From an uncultured Pelagibacteraceae bacterium (GTDB lineage: Bacteria > Pseudomonadota > Alphaproteobacteria > Pelagibacterales > Pelagibacteraceae), in NCBI GenBank assembly GCA_902597555.1, contig CACJYE010000003.1:1-51771 (forward strand): a stretch of 51,771 bases of DNA, written 5' to 3'. Position numbers and translations under genes: made by a program. Below the pieces are notes generated by a model. It was not told where the DNA came from, ran no database searches, and saw only the letters and a list, made by a program, of their open reading frames with translations. Of the stretch, positions 26,149-34,508 are shown in pieces. Position 1 is the stretch's first letter. Every line of letters starts with the position of its first letter.

Positions 26149-26565
26149 ATGAAAAGACAGTTCAAGTATCCAAAACACTTTGAAGAACAAAAAAAAATTC
26201 CAAAACTTACTCAAAAAAGAATTCAATTAGCAGAAATATCACTTGGTGATTTTGAAGGAAGATTAGCCAATGAATTATTGAATTGGTTTTCTTTAACCCC
26301 ACAACATTGGATAATGTTGCATATGGTTATGCTTGCTTATTACAAAAATAAATCAATTACCAAAAATCAATTACTTAAAGTAATTGAGAAATCATATTTA
26401 ACCTCAAACGTTTATATCGATACAGCAATTAAAAAAGGTTATTTTAGAATTATTAGAAACGAGAGAGACAAACGATCTATTTTTATTTTACCTGCAGTAA
26501 TTACTATCAAAACCTTTGAGGAGTTTATTGATAGAAGAGATATTCTTTATAAAGGAATTAAATGA
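26149..26565 (+). CDS. Winged helix-turn-helix regulator, MarR-like
   Basis: Small protein of 138 residues. The centre shows a winged-helix pattern: WIMLHMVMLAYYKNKSITKN, a recognition helix around YLTSNVYIDTAIKKGYFRII, then the wing RNERDKRSIFILPA. This wing is typical of MarR-type regulators. It sits 28 bases after the C11orf54-like gene and overlaps the PanB-like start by four bases (ATGA at 26562-26565), so it is inside the operon it may control. The shared 20-bp motif at 25078 and 29667 is a plausible binding site; this is inference only. Confidence 0.75.
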   Translation: MKRQFKYPKHFEEQKKIPKLTQKRIQLAEISLGDFEGRLANELLNWFSLTPQHWIMLHMVMLAYYKNKSITKNQLLKVIEKSYLTSNVYIDTAIKKGYFRIIRNERDKRSIFILPAVITIKTFEEFIDRRDILYKGIK

Positions 26566-27377
26566 AAAATATTTATACATGGGCCGCTAAACCAGCGAAG
26601 CGAACATTGACTGTAGCAGATTTAAAATCAGCTAAAGGAAAAAGAAAATTTACACAAGTTACAGCGAATAGTGTTGAAGAAGCTGATGCGGCTGAAAAGG
26701 CAGGCTTTGATATGATTATATCAAACGCAAAAAATGTAATTCCTGTTAGAGAAGGTTCAAGAAATTTATTCTTAACAGCAGCTTTAGTATTAAATGAGTT
26801 TGTGACAGCAGATGATATCATGCGTGGCGCTTTTAAAGCGTTAGAGAATGGTGCGGATGCAGTTATGACTCTTAGAAGTATGGATATAGTTGAAATGTTA
26901 GCTAAGGAAGATGTTCCAGTTATGGGGCATTTAGGTTTGGTTCCAAGAAAATCTACTTGGATTGGTGGCTTGAGGGCAGTGGGCAAAACTGCAGATGAAG
27001 CATATGATCTATTTCAAAAGTTTAAAAGATTAGAAGATGCAGGTGCTTTTTCTGCAGAGTGTGAAGTTATACCTGAAAATGTAATGGGTGAAATTTCAAA
27101 ACGCTCAGATATCGTTACTGTTTCATTAGGTTCAGGAAAAAATGCTGATGTAATGTATTTATTTATGGAAGATATTTGTGGTGATACTGAAAATCCTCCA
27201 CGACATTCTAAAGCATATGGAAATTTATTAAGACTAAGAGGTGAAATTAAAATTGAAAGAGTAAAAGCACTTAGAGCTTTTAAAAAAGACTCTATGACTG
27301 GTAAATTTCCAGGAAAAAAACAATCATCAAATTTAGAAAAAAAACAATTTGAGAAATTTTTAGATCAATTAGATTAG
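26562..27377 (+). CDS. PanB-like (ketopantoate hydroxymethyltransferase fold) protein lacking usual metal ligands
   Basis: TIM-barrel protein of 271 residues related to PanB, best seen in PVMGHLGLVPRK (119-130) and the following GGLRAVGKTADEAYDLF and AECEVIP stretches. By hand alignment the E. coli PanB magnesium ligands Asp45, Asp84 and Glu114, and the substrate lysine 112, correspond to Ala56, Ala74, Leu and Met here. The catalytic glutamate may survive in AECEVIP (165-171). Thus it should not be a normal PanB. It may act as a PEP/pyruvate-superfamily lyase or aldolase. It closes the operon with the C11orf54-like and winged-helix genes and overlaps the convergent aldolase gene by four bases. 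Confidence 0.78.
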   Translation: MKNIYTWAAKPAKRTLTVADLKSAKGKRKFTQVTANSVEEADAAEKAGFDMIISNAKNVIPVREGSRNLFLTAALVLNEFVTADDIMRGAFKALENGADAVMTLRSMDIVEMLAKEDVPVMGHLGLVPRKSTWIGGLRAVGKTADEAYDLFQKFKRLEDAGAFSAECEVIPENVMGEISKRSDIVTVSLGSGKNADVMYLFMEDICGDTENPPRHSKAYGNLLRLRGEIKIERVKALRAFKKDSMTGKFPGKKQSSNLEKKQFEKFLDQLD

Positions 27378-28168
27378 TAAGTCGCGTTATCGTCTTTTTT
27401 TGATAATGAACCTTTCATTTTATCAACTGTAGCTTTTGCACCAGCACTTATAGCCCTTAAATCAGACGCTATAGTTACAAAATTAAAACCTTTTTCAATC
27501 ATCTTGGTTGCATATTCTGTGGTACCATTATGAATTCCTGCAAAAATATTATTTTTTTTAGCATGTTCTAAAATTCTTAAAATTTCTGAATAAGCTTTGG
27601 TTGACTCAGGTCTATCAAAACCAGGTTTTTCACCTATAGCTAAACTTAGGTCAGCTGGCCCAATATAAATACCATCAACACCTGGTGTAGACATAATTTC
27701 ATCAAGGTTTTCCAATGACTCTTTTGTCTCTATCATTGCCAATTTTAGTATTTCTTGATTAGCGTGATCTGCATAATCAGGTCCTCCATAAATTAAACCT
27801 CTAACAGGTCCAAAACTCCTGTACCCATCTGGTGGATACATACATGCTTGGACAAAATTTTCTGCTTCTTTTTTATTACTTACCATTGGGCATATAATTC
27901 CATAACATCCAGCATCTAATATTTTCATTATTTGACCAGGTTCATTCCAATTTACTCTTGCTAAAGGAGTTACTTCTGTTGTGGATATTGTTTGCATCAT
28001 TGGTAGTGCATTACTGTAATCTACTAAACCATGTTGCATATCTACGGTAAGAGAATCCCATCCTTGATGAGCCATTGCTTCAGCAGATGCAGTGCTAGGA
28101 ATGGCACACCAACCATTGATTACGGGCTTACCGTCCTTCATCATTTGTTTAACTTTGTTTTTTCGCAT
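27374..28168 (-). CDS. HpcH/HpaI-family class II aldolase
   Basis: Metal-dependent pyruvate aldolase of 264 residues. Hallmarks are LTVDMQHGLVDY (catalytic His), TPLARV, the metal-binding Glu in MIETKESLENL, and Asp in GIYIGPADLSLA. Family members cleave 2-keto-3-deoxy sugar acids to pyruvate and an aldehyde (GarL, YfaU, HpaI). The gene upstream in the same operon is an aldehyde dehydrogenase only three bases away, which would oxidise the aldehyde product. The sugar acid is not determined; deoxy-sugar acids giving lactaldehyde are one option. Confidence 0.9.
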   Translation of the reverse strand: MRKNKVKQMMKDGKPVINGWCAIPSTASAEAMAHQGWDSLTVDMQHGLVDYSNALPMMQTISTTEVTPLARVNWNEPGQIMKILDAGCYGIICPMVSNKKEAENFVQACMYPPDGYRSFGPVRGLIYGGPDYADHANQEILKLAMIETKESLENLDEIMSTPGVDGIYIGPADLSLAIGEKPGFDRPESTKAYSEILRILEHAKKNNIFAGIHNGTTEYATKMIEKGFNFVTIASDLRAISAGAKATVDKMKGSLSKKDDNATY

Positions 28169-28171
28169 TAT

Positions 28172-29614
28172 TTATATTTTTAAGCCCATGTGAGTGTATT
28201 TCACATTTAGATAGTCTTTAATTGCTCCTGAACCACCTTCACGACCATAACCAGTTTGTTTAATACCTCCAAAAGGTGCTTCAGCAATTGCAACAACACC
28301 AGTATTAACTGCAACACAACCGGACTCTAGCTTTTCAGATCCAATATGAGCTTTGTCCATAGAATTTGTGTACAAATAACTACATAATCCTAAGTCATTA
28401 TCATTTGCTCTTTCAATTACCTCATCAAAAGTTTTAAAAGTTAAAATTGGAACTAGTGGACCAAAAGGTTCTTCTTTCATTATTGTAAAATTATCTTTTA
28501 CATCGTCAAAAACTGTTGGCTCATAATAATATCCTTTATTGAAACCAGAAGGTTTCTGTCCACCCATCAATACTTTAGCTCCTTCTTTTTTGGTAGTTTC
28601 AACGAGTTTTTCTATTTCTTCCAATCTCTTAGCTGTTGTTAAAGGTCCTAGATCCACACCTTTATCCATACCGTTTCCAATTTTTAATTTTTTTGCTCTT
28701 TCGATAAAAGCATCAACAAACTCATCTTTTCTGTTTTCTTGGATATAAAATCTATTCGGTGAAATACAGACTTGGCCGTTATTTCTAAATTTACCAGTTA
28801 TTGCTATATCAGCTACTTTGTTCATATCCACATCTTCACATACAATAAAAGGTGAGTGTCCGCTAAGCTCCATAGTAACTCTTTGAACTTTATCAGCTGC
28901 TTTTTTTAAAATAATTTTACCAACTCTAGTTGATCCAGTAACTGAAACCTTTTTAATAATATCAGATTCCATTAATTCATTTGATATTTCAGCAGGGTCA
29001 CCTGACAAAAGACTAACCACGCCATCTGGTACACCAGCTTCTTTGCAAATGTTTACTAATTCCATCACAGCACCAGGAGTAATTACGTCTGGCTTACAAA
29101 TTACAGAACATCCTGCAGCTAACGCAGTAGAAATTTTTCTTGATGCCAAAACTATTGGGAAATTCCAAGGAACTAAAGCTGCAACAACTCCTACAGGTTG
29201 ATAATAAACATGAACTCTAGTATCTGGAAATCTACTTTGTTGTGTTTGACCATAAATTCTTTTTGTCTCCTCAGCATTCCACTCAAAAATATCAGCACCA
29301 CCACCAACTTCACCAACCGCTTCAGTTTGAGGTTTTCCAACTTCAAGAGTTAACCATTTTGCAATAACATCTTTTTTTTCTCTCATCATGTCAGCAATTT
29401 TTCTAAGCACATAAGCTCTCTGCCATGGTGCAGTGTTTTTCCAAACTTCCAAACCTTTTTCTGCAGACTTTAATGCTTTTTGCACTTCAATAGATGAAGC
29501 TTTCGATGCTTTTCCAATCACTTCTTCCGTTGCAGGGTTGATTACATCATAAGTTTCTTTTTTTTCAGCTTGTTGCCATTTACCATCAATGAATTGTCCA
29601 AATTTTTCGTACAT
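28172..29614 (-). CDS. NAD(P)-dependent aldehyde dehydrogenase
   Basis: ALDH-superfamily enzyme of 480 residues, full length. Catalytic Cys283 lies in NNGQVCISPNRF, Glu249 in VTMELSGHSP, Asn151 in LVPWNFP, and the cofactor motif GSTRVGK is at 227-233. It resembles the succinate-semialdehyde/lactaldehyde dehydrogenase branch (GabD/AldA) more than CoA-acylating methylmalonate-semialdehyde dehydrogenase. It is paired with an aldolase and divergent from iolD. A promoter-region motif shared with the C11orf54-like operon lies 52 bases upstream. Confidence 0.92.
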   Translation of the reverse strand: MYEKFGQFIDGKWQQAEKKETYDVINPATEEVIGKASKASSIEVQKALKSAEKGLEVWKNTAPWQRAYVLRKIADMMREKKDVIAKWLTLEVGKPQTEAVGEVGGGADIFEWNAEETKRIYGQTQQSRFPDTRVHVYYQPVGVVAALVPWNFPIVLASRKISTALAAGCSVICKPDVITPGAVMELVNICKEAGVPDGVVSLLSGDPAEISNELMESDIIKKVSVTGSTRVGKIILKKAADKVQRVTMELSGHSPFIVCEDVDMNKVADIAITGKFRNNGQVCISPNRFYIQENRKDEFVDAFIERAKKLKIGNGMDKGVDLGPLTTAKRLEEIEKLVETTKKEGAKVLMGGQKPSGFNKGYYYEPTVFDDVKDNFTIMKEEPFGPLVPILTFKTFDEVIERANDNDLGLCSYLYTNSMDKAHIGSEKLESGCVAVNTGVVAIAEAPFGGIKQTGYGREGGSGAIKDYLNVKYTHMGLKI

Positions 29615-29666
29615 AGAATTTATTTTTAAGTTTACTTAATTAGGTTTTTTAATTTATAATTAAAAT

Positions 29667-29686
29667 TATATATAAACACTATACAT
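29667..29686 (-). promoter_or_regulatory. 20-bp motif shared with the 25078-25097 site
   Basis: Read on the minus strand this is ATGTATAGNNNTTATATATA, 17 of 20 identical to the site at 25078. It lies between the divergent aldehyde dehydrogenase and iolD genes, 52 and 20 bases from their starts. The TATATATA half is low-complexity in this genome; the ATGTATAG half and the fixed spacing carry most of the signal. Confidence 0.5.
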
Positions 29687-29706
29687 ATTAAAAGATAAAC
29701 ATATTT

Positions 29707-31551
29707 ATGAAAAAAATTACCCTCACATGTGCTCATGCAATAGTTAAATATTTAATTGCTCAAAAAATATTAATTAATGGCAAAAAAGAACCTTTATTTC
29801 CAGGTGTCTTTGGAATTTTTGGACATGGAAATGTAGCCTGCTTAGGTCAAGCATTAGAGGAAAATCAAAAAGAACTTCCAACATATAGAGGGCATCATGA
29901 GCAAAATATGGCTCTTACAGGAATTGGTTATGCGAGAGCAAAAAGAAGACAACAAATTTTTGTAGCGACATCCTCTGTTGGACCTGGAGCAACAAATATG
30001 GTTACAGCTGCAGCAGTTGCTATGAGCAATAGATTACCAATTTTATTTTTACCTGGTGACACTTATGCAAATAGAATGCCAGATCCAGTACTGCAACAAG
30101 TTGAACAATTTAACAACCCAAGCATTACTGCAAATGATGCTTTCAAACCAGTTACGAGATATTTTGATCGTATCACTAGACCTGAACAAATAATTCAATC
30201 ATTTCAAATAGCAGTTCAGACAATGTTAGATCCTGCTGATTGTGGTCCTGCTTGTATTTCATTGAGTCAAGATATCCAAGGCCAAACTTTTGATTATCCA
30301 GCAGAATTTTTTCAAGAAAAAGTTCACACAATTCGAAGACCAAGACCAGATGAATTTCAAATTAAAGAAGCAGCTGATAAAATTAAATCTTCAAAAAATC
30401 CAATAATAATATCTGGAGGTGGAGTATTTTATTCAGATGCAATGGAAGAATTGAGTCAGTTTGCAATTAAACACAACATCCCAGTTACACAAACTGTAAT
30501 GGGCTACTCAACAATGAAGCGAGACCATTCTCATTTTGCAGGTCAAATTGGAGGCCTGGGAGGAAAAAATACAAATACATTAGCTAAAGAAACTGATCTT
30601 GCCATTGCGGTTGGAACAAAACTTGCTGATTTTACAACAGGATCATGGGCAAATTTTGAAAACGAAAATTTCAAATTAGTATCTATCAATGTATCAAGAT
30701 ATGATGCTAATAAACATTTAGCACAAGCAGTTGTTGGAGATGCAAAAGTTTCATTAACTGAACTTTCTCAAGCCTTAGGTGATTGGAAAGTAGGAGAAGA
30801 TTGGAATAAAAAATCTCAAATTGAGCTTAAGTCATGGAATGAACATATAGATAAAGAGAGTGCCCCGACTAATCAGGAAGTCCCAAGTTATGTCCAAGCA
30901 ATTGGTGCGATCTATAGAAATTCTGATCCAACAGATATTGCAGTTACAGCTGCAGGAGGTTTAGTTGGTGAGGTAATTCAAGTTTGGAGACCAAGAGAAC
31001 TCAATACTCATGAAACAGAATGGGGTTTTAGTTGTATGGGTTATGAAATTTCTGGAGCTTTGGGAATTAAAATGGCAAATCCAGATAAAGAAGTAATTTC
31101 TTTTGTAGGAGATGGATCTTATCTATTAAATAATACTGACATTTATTCTTCGGTTATCACAAAAAATAAATTGATTATAATTGTTTGCGATAACGGAGGC
31201 TTTGCAGTTATTAATCGATTACAATTATTTAAAGGTGGTAAAGAGTACAACAACTTATTAAAGAGTTCTAATACACCTGGCTTAGTTGATGTAGATTTTG
31301 CAAAACATGCGGAAAGTATGGGTGCAAAATCTGAACACGTTACTTCACTTTCAGATCTTGAGGCTGCATTTAAGAGAGCAAAAGCATCTGATGTGACTTA
31401 TGTTATTTCAATTAAAACTCATGCTTACAAATGGGTTGAAGGTTCATCTTTTTGGGATAGCCCTACACTCGAAGTTCCAACCACTAAAGAGAATGAAGAA
31501 GCTTTAAAACTTTATAAAGAAGGAAAAGATAAACAAAGACAAGGCGTATAA
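29707..31551 (+). CDS. iolD: 3D-(3,5/4)-trihydroxycyclohexane-1,2-dione hydrolase
   Basis: Thiamine diphosphate-dependent enzyme of 614 residues, third step of inositol catabolism, opening the ring to 5-deoxy-glucuronate. It matches IolD from the start: VFGIFGHGNVACLGQALEEN (34-53), then the cofactor-activating Glu65 in RGHHEQNMA, DPVLQQVEQFNNPSITANDA and a C-terminal TPP/Mg site with GDGSYLLN near 468. These stretches are specific to IolD rather than acetolactate synthase. It is followed within six bases by a Gfo/Idh gene. IolB, IolC, IolJ and IolA partners are absent from the window. Confidence 0.92.
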   Translation: MKKITLTCAHAIVKYLIAQKILINGKKEPLFPGVFGIFGHGNVACLGQALEENQKELPTYRGHHEQNMALTGIGYARAKRRQQIFVATSSVGPGATNMVTAAAVAMSNRLPILFLPGDTYANRMPDPVLQQVEQFNNPSITANDAFKPVTRYFDRITRPEQIIQSFQIAVQTMLDPADCGPACISLSQDIQGQTFDYPAEFFQEKVHTIRRPRPDEFQIKEAADKIKSSKNPIIISGGGVFYSDAMEELSQFAIKHNIPVTQTVMGYSTMKRDHSHFAGQIGGLGGKNTNTLAKETDLAIAVGTKLADFTTGSWANFENENFKLVSINVSRYDANKHLAQAVVGDAKVSLTELSQALGDWKVGEDWNKKSQIELKSWNEHIDKESAPTNQEVPSYVQAIGAIYRNSDPTDIAVTAAGGLVGEVIQVWRPRELNTHETEWGFSCMGYEISGALGIKMANPDKEVISFVGDGSYLLNNTDIYSSVITKNKLIIIVCDNGGFAVINRLQLFKGGKEYNNLLKSSNTPGLVDVDFAKHAESMGAKSEHVTSLSDLEAAFKRAKASDVTYVISIKTHAYKWVEGSSFWDSPTLEVPTTKENEEALKLYKEGKDKQRQGV

Positions 31552-31557
31552 ACCTTT

Positions 31558-32712
31558 ATGAATAAAATTTTTAAGGTCGGTCTTATAGGCTGTGGTCATA
31601 TTGCTGAGACATACTTTAGGGGGCAACAATATTTTAATAATTTTAAAATAATTGCATGTGCAGATATTAATCAAAAAGCATCCGATAAATGTGCAAAATT
31701 ATACAATATTAAATCTAAAACAGTTTCAGAAATTTTAAAAGACAATGAAATAGAAGTTATTTTAAACTTAACAATTCCACAATCTCATTATTCAGTCTCA
31801 AAAAAAGTTTTGACTTCAGGTAAACATGTTTATTCAGAAAAACCATTAGCAACTTATTTTGCAAAAGGCAAAGAACTCGTCTCACTAGCAAAAAAAAATA
31901 AACTTTATCTTGGAAATGCTCCAGATACTTTTTTAGGTGGTGGAATTCAAAAAGCTCGAGAATTAATTGACTCTGATTTGATTGGAGAGATTAAATTGGG
32001 TAATGCCATTTTTGCATTTCCAGGAGTAGAGTCTTTTCATCCGAAACCTGAGTCATGGTATAAAAAAGAAGGAGGTCCAGTAATAGATATGGGACCGTAC
32101 TTTTTTACAACCTTAGTAAATTTACTTGGACCAGCAAAACAAGTGCAAGGAAGAACATTAACAGCTTTTAAAAAAAGAATTTATGGAGTGGGTCCAAAAA
32201 AAAATAAATCATTTAAAGTTGAAACTCCTACAACATACTTAGCAACAATCCAATTTCACAGCGGTGCTATAATTCAAGTAACACTATCTTTTGATGTAAT
32301 TAATCATCAAAGAAATCACATGGAGCTTTATGGCACAAAGGGATCGATTATTGTTCCAGATCCTAATATGTTTGGTGGTTCTGTTTTTATTTCTGTTACA
32401 GAAGGTGGAAAATGGGGTGAACATAAAACAGATAAGATGCATTTAGGAAAAATAAACATAACTTCTTCTAGTGGAAGATCAAATGAAGCTGCTACTAATG
32501 CGAATTATAGGAGCGTTGGTTTATCTGAAATGTTATATTCTATTCAGAAAAATAAAAAGCACAGGTGTTCAGGTGATTTATCTTTACATGTATTAGATAT
32601 AATCGAGTCAACTATGAGGGCAGCAAATAGTGGAATTCCTCAAAAAATACAAACAAAATGTGATAGACCAAAAAAATTTACCGAAGAAGAAGTAAAAAAA
32701 ATTTTAATTTAG
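31558..32712 (+). CDS. Gfo/Idh/MocA family oxidoreductase
   Basis: NAD(P)-dependent dehydrogenase of 384 residues with GLIGCGHIAETYF (8-20), EKP in VYSEKPLATYF, and the histidine-region segment GGPVIDMGPYFFTTLVNLLG; the usual catalytic His is Tyr/Phe in this stretch, as in some sugar-acid members. It is co-transcribed with iolD upstream and overlaps the GTG start of the next gene. It may convert an inositol isomer or inosose to feed iolD, like the accessory inositol dehydrogenases (IolX/IolW) of other bacteria. That role is inferred from position only. Confidence 0.85.
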   Translation: MNKIFKVGLIGCGHIAETYFRGQQYFNNFKIIACADINQKASDKCAKLYNIKSKTVSEILKDNEIEVILNLTIPQSHYSVSKKVLTSGKHVYSEKPLATYFAKGKELVSLAKKNKLYLGNAPDTFLGGGIQKARELIDSDLIGEIKLGNAIFAFPGVESFHPKPESWYKKEGGPVIDMGPYFFTTLVNLLGPAKQVQGRTLTAFKKRIYGVGPKKNKSFKVETPTTYLATIQFHSGAIIQVTLSFDVINHQRNHMELYGTKGSIIVPDPNMFGGSVFISVTEGGKWGEHKTDKMHLGKINITSSSGRSNEAATNANYRSVGLSEMLYSIQKNKKHRCSGDLSLHVLDIIESTMRAANSGIPQKIQTKCDRPKKFTEEEVKKILI

Positions 32713-33734
32713 TGTCAAAACCAATTGTTATATCTGATCCTTTCCCAAGAACACTGGACCTGATTTTTACGAAAAAAAAATTAATAGAATTGAAAACAAA
32801 ATATAAGGTTTTAATAGCACCTGATAAAAAAAAAAGACAATTTTATGAAAACTATATTGATAAGGCTACTTTCATTATGGGTCAGCCAGACTTAGATAAA
32901 AAAATTTTGTCAAAAGCAAAAAAATTGAAAGCAATAATCAATGTTGAAAGTAATTTTATGAATAATGTTGATTATGTTTATTGTGCTAAAAAGGGAATCC
33001 ATGTAATCGCAACTTCCCCGGTGTTTTCAAATCCTGTCGCTGAAATTGCATTAGGTATGACACTTTCTCTATTAAGGAATATTCATAATGCTCATTTTGA
33101 TTTTGTAAAAGGTAAAGAAAAATATGGGTTAGAAAGCAATTTAAAAGCATCTTTATTATCAAGAAAAAAAATTGGATTACTGGGTTTTGGTGATTTAGCT
33201 AAATCTTTATATCCAATGTTACTTCCATTTACTAAAGATATAAACGTTTATGACCCATGGTTATCAAAGAGTAAAATTAAAAGCTTCGGATTTAAACCTG
33301 TCAGTTTAAATCAAATGTTTAAAACATGTGAAATTATCTATGTTTTAGCCGCTGTAACAACTAAGAATAAAAATTTAGTTAATAAAAATTTAATTAACAA
33401 AATGAAACCTAACTCACTATTCATATTGATGAGTCGAGCAGCAGTTGTAAATTTTAAAGATTTAATCGATAGAGTTAAAAAGGGAGATATTTATGTAGCT
33501 ACTGATGTATTTCCTGTGGAACCAGTGAGAAAAAATGACCCAATTAGGAAAGTCAAAAATATTTTGTTTTCAGCACATAGAGCAGGAGCTTTGACAGAGG
33601 CCTTTTATAGTATGGGGGATATTGTTTTAAAGGACATGCATCTAATTTCAAAAAATTTAAAACCAAAATTTTGCAAAAAAGCTGAATTGAAAACAGTACG
33701 ATTATTGGCCTCAAAACCAGTTGCAATTAATTGA
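32712..33734 (+). CDS. 2-hydroxyacid dehydrogenase-like protein
   Basis: D-isomer-specific 2-hydroxyacid dehydrogenase family, 340 residues, starting with GTG that overlaps the upstream TAG stop (TAGTG at 32710-32714). It has the Rossmann motif GLLGFGDLAKSL, the catalytic Arg in LMSRAAVVNF, Glu in DVFPVEPV and His in FSAHRAGAL. The otherwise conserved substrate-loop pattern (GR.GVG.DNID) is replaced by INVESNFMNNVD, so the substrate probably differs from that of the two other family members in this window. It is the third gene of the iolD operon. Confidence 0.85.
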   Translation: MSKPIVISDPFPRTLDLIFTKKKLIELKTKYKVLIAPDKKKRQFYENYIDKATFIMGQPDLDKKILSKAKKLKAIINVESNFMNNVDYVYCAKKGIHVIATSPVFSNPVAEIALGMTLSLLRNIHNAHFDFVKGKEKYGLESNLKASLLSRKKIGLLGFGDLAKSLYPMLLPFTKDINVYDPWLSKSKIKSFGFKPVSLNQMFKTCEIIYVLAAVTTKNKNLVNKNLINKMKPNSLFILMSRAAVVNFKDLIDRVKKGDIYVATDVFPVEPVRKNDPIRKVKNILFSAHRAGALTEAFYSMGDIVLKDMHLISKNLKPKFCKKAELKTVRLLASKPVAIN

Positions 33735-33756
33735 TATTTTAATAATTTTATAAATT

Positions 33757-34506
33757 ATGTCGGCAACTACCAATCCACTCTTAGAAGCTAAAGGGATAAC
33801 AAAATATTTTGGAACTATTACTGCATTAGAAAATGTTAACTTAAAAGTTTATGCTGGAGAATGTTTGGGTGTAGTTGGAGATAACGGAGCAGGAAAATCA
33901 ACTTTAATGAAAGTTTTATCGGGACTTTATAAACCAAGTGCAGGTTCCTTATTTTTCCAAGGCAAAGAAGAAATATTAGAAAGTCCAAGAGACTCTCAAA
34001 ATTTAGGTTTAGAAATGGTTTATCAAGATCTTGCTTTAGCAGGTAATTTACCTATTGGTGAAAATATTTTTTTAGGAAGAGAGCCAACAAAAAATTTAGG
34101 ATTTTTAAAACTATTAGATTTTAGTAAAATTAAAGAGTTAACTAATGCTCATTTAGATAAGTTAAAAATTAATGTTAAAAGTGCCGATCAAAAAGTAGAG
34201 GAACTTTCAGGTGGTCAAAGACAAGCTGTGGCAATCGCAAGATCAACAGCCTTTAATGCTAAAGTAGTAATTATGGATGAACCGACTGCAGCATTAGCAA
34301 TCAAAGAAGTAGGTAAAGTTTTAGATCTTATTAATAGTTTAAAAAAAACTGGTGTTGGAGTAATTGTTATAAGTCATAGAATGGATGATATATTTACAGT
34401 ATGTGACAGAGTGATGGCTTTATTTCAAGGAACTAATTTTGCAGAAGCCAACCTATCAAGTACATCTAGAGATGAAGTGATTGGGTGGATTATGGGAAAA
34501 AAATAA
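33757..34506 (+). CDS. Sugar ABC importer ATPase, single-domain (CUT2)
   Basis: ATPase of 249 residues with Walker A GDNGAGKST (41-49), signature LSGGQRQAVAIAR and Walker B VVIMDEPTAA. Like the other two CUT2 ATPases here it has one nucleotide-binding domain instead of the usual fused pair. It starts 22 bases after the 2-hydroxyacid dehydrogenase gene on the same strand, so it may be part of the same transcript. The permease gene follows within two bases. Confidence 0.93.
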   Translation: MSATTNPLLEAKGITKYFGTITALENVNLKVYAGECLGVVGDNGAGKSTLMKVLSGLYKPSAGSLFFQGKEEILESPRDSQNLGLEMVYQDLALAGNLPIGENIFLGREPTKNLGFLKLLDFSKIKELTNAHLDKLKINVKSADQKVEELSGGQRQAVAIARSTAFNAKVVIMDEPTAALAIKEVGKVLDLINSLKKTGVGVIVISHRMDDIFTVCDRVMALFQGTNFAEANLSSTSRDEVIGWIMGKK

Positions 34507-34508
34507 AT

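Noticed and set aside
34485..34508. GTG start of the permease gene inside the ATPase gene
   Set aside because: The ATG at 34509 lies just after the ATPase stop and is better spaced from GGGAAAA.
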